A DNA stretch of 7,025 nucleotides from 2-01-FULL-49-22 sp964639445 (GTDB lineage: Bacteria; Patescibacteriota; Saccharimonadia; Saccharimonadales; UBA10212). The stretch's first letter is position 1; every line of letters begins with the position of its first letter. The notes under the pieces were generated by a model, which searched no databases, was not told the DNA's origin, and was given only the letters and a program-made list of their open reading frames with translations. The translations under genes were made by a program, and so were the position numbers. Below are positions 3,736 through 7,025 of the stretch, piece after piece. The DNA is taken from positions 1-7,025 of the forward strand of contig CAZXDA010000033.1 in NCBI GenBank assembly GCA_964639445.1. The letters run 5' to 3'.

Positions 3736-5024
3736 AACTTTTCGCTGAGATCTCCGGTTTTGACTCTTTCCTGCTGAGTTGTGTCTCGGTTTCGGACGGT
3801 TACCGTGTTGTCTTTGAGGGTGTCAAAGTCGATGGTGATGCAGTGTGGGGTGCCGATTTCGTCTTGGCGGCGGTAGCGTTTGCCGATGTTGCCGTTGTCG
3901 TCCCACATGACGTTAGGGATTTCTTTTTTAATCATTTCGTAAACTTGGCGAGCTTTTTTGACAAGCTCCGGCTTATTTTTCAGAAGCGGGAAAACTGCTA
4001 CCTTAATTGGCGCCATATGCTCGGGGAGTTTCAAAAATACTCGGCGTTCCCCGCCCTGCTCATCCTCTGAGTAGGCGGTCGTTAGAAGAGCCAGGAACAA
4101 ACGCTCGACGCCAAAGGATGGCTCAACCACATGAGGAATAAACGGCTTTGAGCCATCCTTTGGCCGGTACTCCATGCTGACGCAAGAAGCTTGTTGGTGA
4201 GCTTTAAGCTCATAATCGGTCCGATAAACAAACCCTGCTAGCTCGTCTGTTTTGAATGGAAAGTCAAAACGAAAATCAATGGTGCGCTTAGAATAATGGG
4301 CACGGTCGGCTGCGGGCACCTCGTGCTCATGAACCATCTCTTCCGGCAGACCGATTTTTTTGAAAAAGGCCAACATGTCTTTGCGCCATTTTTCAAATGA
4401 TGCTTCCCATTTATCCGGCTCCACAAAATATTCAATCTCCATCATTTCGAATTCGCGCAGGCGGAACAGGAAATCGCGCGGGCTGATTTCGTTTCTAAAA
4501 CCTTTACCGATTTGCGCTATACCAAAAGGTAAACCCGGCTGGAAAGTATCCAGAACATTTTTAAAGTTTACAAACATTCCCTGTGCCGTTTCCGGCCGCA
4601 AGTAGCTGAGGCTTTTTTCGTCTTCTACAACCCCAATGTTAGTTTTAAACATCATATTGAACTTTTTGGGCTCGCTTAAAGTGCCTTCTTTGCCACAGAC
4701 CGGACATTTGTTTCCTCCCACATGATCTTGGCGCAGGCGCGAATGGCAGTGCCTGCATTCGACCATTGGGTCATTAAAGCCGCTAGCGTGACCGGAGGCT
4801 TCCCAAACTTTTTTATTCATCAAGATTGCGGCGTCCATTGGGTACATATCGTCCCAGCCGGCCACAAAAAAGTTCCACCAGACGTTTTGGATGTTGTGTT
4901 TGAGCATGATGCCAAGCGGCCCGTAATCATAAATGCCCGACAAGCCACCATAAATTTCCGAGCTCGGAAAAATGAACCCGCGCCGCTTACACAAGCTAAC
5001 AATGTCTTCCAAAGAAACACTCAT
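3732..5024 (-). CDS. glyS: Glycyl-tRNA synthetase, single-chain (alpha2) class II type
   Basis: This enzyme charges tRNA-Gly with glycine using ATP. The 430-residue chain is complete and of the dimeric single-gene type. Visible parts in order: N-terminal RRGFIFPSSEIYGGLSGIYD (14-33) and YGPLG (34-38), typical of this enzyme; a zinc-ribbon insertion with C90, C93, C107 and C110; RPETAQG (143-149); class II motif 2 at GKGFRNEISPRDFLFRLREF (173-192); motif 3 at HVVEPSFGVERLFLALL (298-314); and the C-terminal anticodon-binding domain from about 338 (APIKVAVFPL) with NIGKRYRRQDEIGTP (379-393). The ATG at 5024 follows recO by 9 bases with no strong Shine-Dalgarno sequence. Its stop overlaps the toxin start. 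A 17-bp perfect inverted repeat lies in the region coding for motif 3. Confidence 0.97.
   Translation of the reverse strand: MSVSLEDIVSLCKRRGFIFPSSEIYGGLSGIYDYGPLGIMLKHNIQNVWWNFFVAGWDDMYPMDAAILMNKKVWEASGHASGFNDPMVECRHCHSRLRQDHVGGNKCPVCGKEGTLSEPKKFNMMFKTNIGVVEDEKSLSYLRPETAQGMFVNFKNVLDTFQPGLPFGIAQIGKGFRNEISPRDFLFRLREFEMMEIEYFVEPDKWEASFEKWRKDMLAFFKKIGLPEEMVHEHEVPAADRAHYSKRTIDFRFDFPFKTDELAGFVYRTDYELKAHQQASCVSMEYRPKDGSKPFIPHVVEPSFGVERLFLALLTTAYSEDEQGGERRVFLKLPEHMAPIKVAVFPLLKNKPELVKKARQVYEMIKKEIPNVMWDDNGNIGKRYRRQDEIGTPHCITIDFDTLKDNTVTVRNRDTTQQERVKTGDLSEKL
4110..4164. repeat. 17-bp perfect inverted repeat inside glyS
   Basis: GCCAAAGGATGGCTCAA (4110-4126) and TTGAGCCATCCTTTGGC (4148-4164) are exact complements separated by 21 bases. 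On the minus strand they encode the PKDGSK and VEPSFG parts around motif 3. It would fold as a long mRNA hairpin. Arms of this length are very unlikely by chance, though the amino acids fix many of the bases. Confidence 0.8.
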
Positions 5025-5033
5025 TGTCTCAGA

Positions 5034-5738
5034 TTATAAGCGAATATATGTTTTCAGAATAGTATCAAGCAGTAACTCACAGTCCTTGACCAGTTGCTCG
5101 ACGTTTTGGATGCGCGAGAGAGCCGGTGGTGTATTAATGCCAAAACCAAGGCGCAAAAATTTTAAATGATTAATGCTGAAATCCCCTTGCTCGTCCGTCT
5201 TAAAGCGCATTTTGTCATAGTCAAAGTTATAATTTTTGGCCTGGGCTAACTGCTTGCCGTTCTCATCTGTACGCAAATTGGGCGCATGACCAGATAGTTT
5301 TAAAAGCTGCATTTTAAACCACAGCTTGGTTAGCTCGACCAAAATATCAAGATTATTAAGTGCAATTAGAGTTTTTTGCAGTAGTTCAAAATAGCCTGCT
5401 TCGGCCTTGGTGTCGGTAGCTTTATTTAAAAAATTAAGCATCTCGTAGCCGGTGTTTGTACGCTTAATGTCTTTGACGATATTACCGAAATGAACTTTTA
5501 GGCGGGCTGAAATTAATGTATCAATTTCAGCCCGCCCGACAACTACTGTGATATCAACTACGCTAAAAAGCTCTATGGCACCGGCCAGCTTGGCTTGGGC
5601 TTTGCGCACACCTTTTGCAATAGCTGTAATTTTGCCGCGATCGGGAGTAATGAAAGTTAGAATCCGATCGGCCTCACCGTAGTCCGTGCGAGTTAGAATA
5701 ATGCCTTGAGTAGAAAATTGCTTGGGATTTTGTATCAT
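5034..5738 (-). CDS. recO: DNA repair protein RecO
   Basis: RecO binds single-stranded DNA and helps RecR load RecA in the RecFOR gap-repair pathway. This 234-residue protein begins with the N-terminal OB-fold signature: STQGIILTRTDYGEADRILT (9-28), FITPDRGKITAIAKGVRK (29-46), AGAIELFSVVDITVVVGRAE (52-71). The helical C-terminal domain follows from about 82. The four-cysteine zinc finger found in many RecO proteins after the LxGxxP segment is absent here: LSGHAPNLRTDENGKQ (148-163) has no cysteine, as in some other RecO families. The ATG at 5736-5738 overlaps the TGA of the response regulator gene. Its only Shine-Dalgarno-like sequence (GGGA, about eight bases upstream) lies in the arm of a palindromic repeat, so coupling to upstream translation is likely. 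A 14-bp perfect inverted repeat lies inside the gene. Confidence 0.93.
   Translation of the reverse strand: MIQNPKQFSTQGIILTRTDYGEADRILTFITPDRGKITAIAKGVRKAQAKLAGAIELFSVVDITVVVGRAEIDTLISARLKVHFGNIVKDIKRTNTGYEMLNFLNKATDTKAEAGYFELLQKTLIALNNLDILVELTKLWFKMQLLKLSGHAPNLRTDENGKQLAQAKNYNFDYDKMRFKTDEQGDFSINHLKFLRLGFGINTPPALSRIQNVEQLVKDCELLLDTILKTYIRL
5501..5536. repeat. 14-bp perfect inverted repeat inside recO
   Basis: GGCGGGCTGAAATT (5501-5514) and AATTTCAGCCCGCC (5523-5536) are exact complements around an 8-base loop. On the minus strand it encodes about GRAEIDTLISARL of the OB-fold domain (residues 68-80). No T run follows on either strand, so it is not a standard terminator. Confidence 0.8.
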
Positions 5739-6151
5739 GACTGGATTCCCGCTTTCGCGGGAATGACGGTAAGGCCAGCGGGAATGACACTTTGGATGGT
5801 CTGGATTAGGCTGGAAAGCGCAGTGGTGGGTTTGTAGTGGTAAGCGGCAATATTTAAATGTTCAAAACAGTCTAGGCTGTCCACCAGCTCTTGAGCCGAC
5901 AAGCTGCTGAAAAGTACAATTGGCACGCCCTGCCAATCAGGATAACTGCGGAATTCGTACAGAAATTCCACCCCACCCCGCCCCGCCAAAACAAGATCTA
6001 AAATTATAATGTCCGGTATGTTGGCATCAGCGCAGCCGAGTGCGGCTTGTGGGTCAACCTGCCAATCCACGGAGTGGCCGGAGTGTTTCAGCGCACGCAG
6101 AATATTTTGAGCCAAAATTCTATCCGATTCGATTAATAAAATCTGCGCCAT
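5735..6151 (-). CDS. Stand-alone response regulator receiver protein
   Basis: The protein is a single receiver domain with no DNA-binding output domain, 138 residues. The first strand and acidic site are QILLIESD (3-10), the phospho-acceptor is D52 in DIIILDLV (47-54), the switch residue is S82 or S83 in IVLFSS (78-83), and the conserved lysine is K107 before P108. The acidic pair is unusual: E8 is kept but the next position is S9, with D10 after it. The domain ends near residue 124; the last 14 residues (GLTVIPAKAGIQS region) come from a palindromic repeat. The start ATG overlaps the stop of the kinase-like gene (TAATG), and the stop overlaps recO. It probably works with the kinase-like protein, by protein contact; the target is unknown. 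Confidence 0.85.
   Translation of the reverse strand: MAQILLIESDRILAQNILRALKHSGHSVDWQVDPQAALGCADANIPDIIILDLVLAGRGGVEFLYEFRSYPDWQGVPIVLFSSLSAQELVDSLDCFEHLNIAAYHYKPTTALSSLIQTIQSVIPAGLTVIPAKAGIQS
5742..5788. repeat. VIPAKAGIQ-type palindromic repeat (ATTCCC-N8-GGGAAT)
   Basis: A core hairpin has arms ATTCCCGC (5745-5752) and GCGGGAAT (5757-5764) around TTTC. An 11-base unit GCGGGAATGAC occurs at 5757-5767 and again at 5778-5788, exactly 21 bases apart, so the two copies are read in the same frame and each encode VIPA. The ATTCCC-N8-GGGAAT form is like the Neisseria dRS3 core and like the repeats known for adding VIPAKAGIQ peptides to reading frames in many bacteria. The second copy can also pair with the first left arm (5745-5753 with 5777-5785), giving two exclusive folds. 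Confidence 0.85.
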
Positions 6152-6855
6152 TAGACAAATTGCAGTTGCTTGCTAATCGGAATGGAAGTTGCCAGACCAT
6201 GCAGACCACCATGAGCAGCAGCCCGCAGCGGCTGCCACATGGAGGTACATAACATGTCGGCAATCAAAACACCGCTGGCGGCGCCGGGTGGCATAGACGG
6301 CAGGGGCTGGCGAGCGTGGCCGGTTAGTGAGCGGGCATTGCGCAGCGCTTTATCGCTTAAGCCTTCAATGCTACTAAAAACACCCGTAGATATAACACTA
6401 TCTGACACTTTGTGAGCGCCCAGCAACAATTTATAGCGTTTTTGTTGAACCTGCGCCGCTTGGGCCCGAATTAGACTTGAACTTAGAATTTCAATGGCAA
6501 TTTGCAGGCTTGGCAGATGTGTTAAAACCGGTGTGATTTTGCCAGAAACATCAACAATTAAATCGGTGGCGTATCTTTTAGCATAAGGCTCAAGCTCATG
6601 CGCCACGTCTTGCAAAACAGCACCGATTGCTACTGGCTCGTACACCAGACTGTCTATATTGTGATTAATTCTAAGTGTTAACTTGTAGGCTTCAATTAGC
6701 TGTAGGCCGTTTTCTACGCTCAGACCGAGTCGTTCGGGTGACACCTTGGCTTCTAGGCCGGATTTAATTTGCAGAAGTGGCAGAGCTAAATCGTCGGCTA
6801 GAGCCGCCAGCAATGCCTGCATTGGACTTGGTTTTTCAGCACCAGAAAATTTCAT
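6151..6855 (-). CDS. Degenerate histidine-kinase-like protein
   Basis: This 234-residue protein aligns by eye with the HisKA plus HATPase layout. The first helix is LLAALADDLALPLLQIKSGL (15-34), where the usual SHELRTPL has become ADDLALPL, so D21 stands where the phospho-histidine should be. VAIGAVLQDVAHELEPYAKR (75-94) and PVLTHLPSLQIAIEILSSSL (109-128) match the start of the ATPase domain, but the N-box asparagine position reads S. The DxGxG loop appears as STGVF (156-160), and the end GGLHGLATSIPISKQL (216-231) resembles the last HATPase strand. Catalysis therefore looks lost. There is no membrane segment. It starts the operon, with GGGGAG ten bases before the ATG, and overlaps the response regulator by one base (TAATG). 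A sensor or scaffold role for the regulator is inferred. Confidence 0.7.
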   Translation of the reverse strand: MKFSGAEKPSPMQALLAALADDLALPLLQIKSGLEAKVSPERLGLSVENGLQLIEAYKLTLRINHNIDSLVYEPVAIGAVLQDVAHELEPYAKRYATDLIVDVSGKITPVLTHLPSLQIAIEILSSSLIRAQAAQVQQKRYKLLLGAHKVSDSVISTGVFSSIEGLSDKALRNARSLTGHARQPLPSMPPGAASGVLIADMLCTSMWQPLRAAAHGGLHGLATSIPISKQLQFV

Positions 6856-6871
6856 ACCCTCTCAACTCCCC

Positions 6872-6880
6872 AGTATAACA
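6872..6880 (-). promoter_or_regulatory. Extended -10 promoter of the kinase-like/recO/glyS operon
   Basis: TG-T-TATACT on the minus strand (6880 to 6872) is an extended -10. No good -35 is seen 16-18 bases upstream; the nearby TTGACA (6887-6882) is too close. Transcription would start near 6865, leaving a short leader of about ten bases before ATG 6855. Confidence 0.4.
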
Positions 6881-6883
6881 CTG

Positions 6884-7025
6884 TCAACCATGGTAGATGT
6901 ATAAGAAAAGGGCGCCGGCTCTTTTGAGCGGCTTTTTGTTTGGGATTTCAAAGCCATGACTGACCAGTTTTATTTGATGGCCGCTTGCGAAACGGGTCAG
7001 CAGTTTATCTAAGCGGTTCATGTAG
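6884..7025 (-). other. Right-edge stretch: possible short or partial reading frame, uncertain
   Basis: A minus-strand frame open from the right edge (or from ATG 7021) runs 45 residues (MNRLDKLLTRFASGHQIKLV..., ending FLYIYHG) to TGA at 6884-6886. I do not recognise it. A terminator-like hairpin lies inside it, which argues that the real upstream gene ends earlier, for example at the TAA in another frame near 7007. I do not claim it as a gene. Confidence 0.2.
6906..6940. terminator. Terminator-like hairpin before the operon
   Basis: GCC(G)GCTC (6914-6921, one bulged G) pairs with GAGCGGC (6926-6932) around a TTTT loop. On the plus strand T5GTTT follows directly; on the minus strand CCCTTTTCTT follows a few bases later. 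It probably ends the minus-strand gene upstream of the window and separates it from the operon promoter at 6872-6880. It could act in both directions, but no plus-strand gene is seen here. Confidence 0.55.

Noticed and set aside
4740..4761. Hairpin with one bulge in the glyS zinc-ribbon coding region
   Set aside because: Nine pairs with a bulge and a small loop; not clearly beyond what the cysteine codons and chance can give.
4722..5039. Plus-strand open frame of 105 codons opposite the start of glyS
   Set aside because: It is a shadow of the glyS coding sequence on the other strand.
5033..5061. TATAAT on the minus strand (5038 to 5033), eight bases before the glyS ATG, as a leaderless promoter
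   Set aside because: No acceptable -35 lies at 16-18 bases, and the match overlaps the recO stop codon in a packed operon; one hexamer in AT-rich sequence is weak evidence.
6882..6887. TTGACA upstream of the kinase-like gene as a -35 element
   Set aside because: It is only four bases from TATACT, and no -10-like hexamer lies 16-18 bases downstream of it.

Overview
The window appears to come from a small-genome bacterium of the Patescibacteria (Candidate Phyla Radiation), possibly Saccharibacteria. The reasons are the compact genes that overlap at ATGA and TAATG junctions, a short single-chain alpha2-type glycyl-tRNA synthetase of 430 residues, a short RecO without its zinc cysteines, and several small hypothetical proteins of types I associate with that group. 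This placement is inference from protein character, not from a phylogenetic marker search.

Layout: positions 1-542 hold the 3' end of one plus-strand gene and its terminator. This part is GC-rich (84 of the first 120 bases are G or C, against 54 of 120 for 541-660). Everything from 550 to the right edge that looks coding is on the minus strand. Reading leftward from 6880 there is a tightly packed housekeeping operon: a degenerate histidine-kinase-like protein, a receiver-only response regulator, recO, glyS, and then a HigB/RelE-type toxin. Four of these five genes overlap their neighbour by 1 or 4 bases; only recO and glyS are separated, by 9 bases. The toxin start codon overlaps the glyS stop codon.

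The antitoxin follows the toxin after a 106-base gap full of palindromes. The gap holds a good sigma70-type promoter, two 18-base operator-like palindromes 36 bases apart, and a 15-bp hairpin near the predicted transcript start. Below the antitoxin lies a string of small accessory genes on the same strand: a cupin, a VOC/glyoxalase-fold protein, a seven-helix PQ-loop-like membrane protein, a hypothetical gene broken by an in-frame TAA, an 86-residue hypothetical and a DUF5661 protein.

The main points of interest are: the toxin coupled to an essential synthetase gene while the antitoxin has its own palindrome-covered promoter; long perfect inverted repeats inside glyS (17 bp) and recO (14 bp) coding sequence; a palindromic repeat that has become the C-terminus of the response regulator and folds over the recO ribosome-binding region; a two-component pair whose kinase lacks the phospho-histidine; and the abrupt composition and strand switch near 540, which could be horizontal transfer or a chimeric assembly. 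No rRNA, tRNA, CRISPR array or transposase gene was seen.
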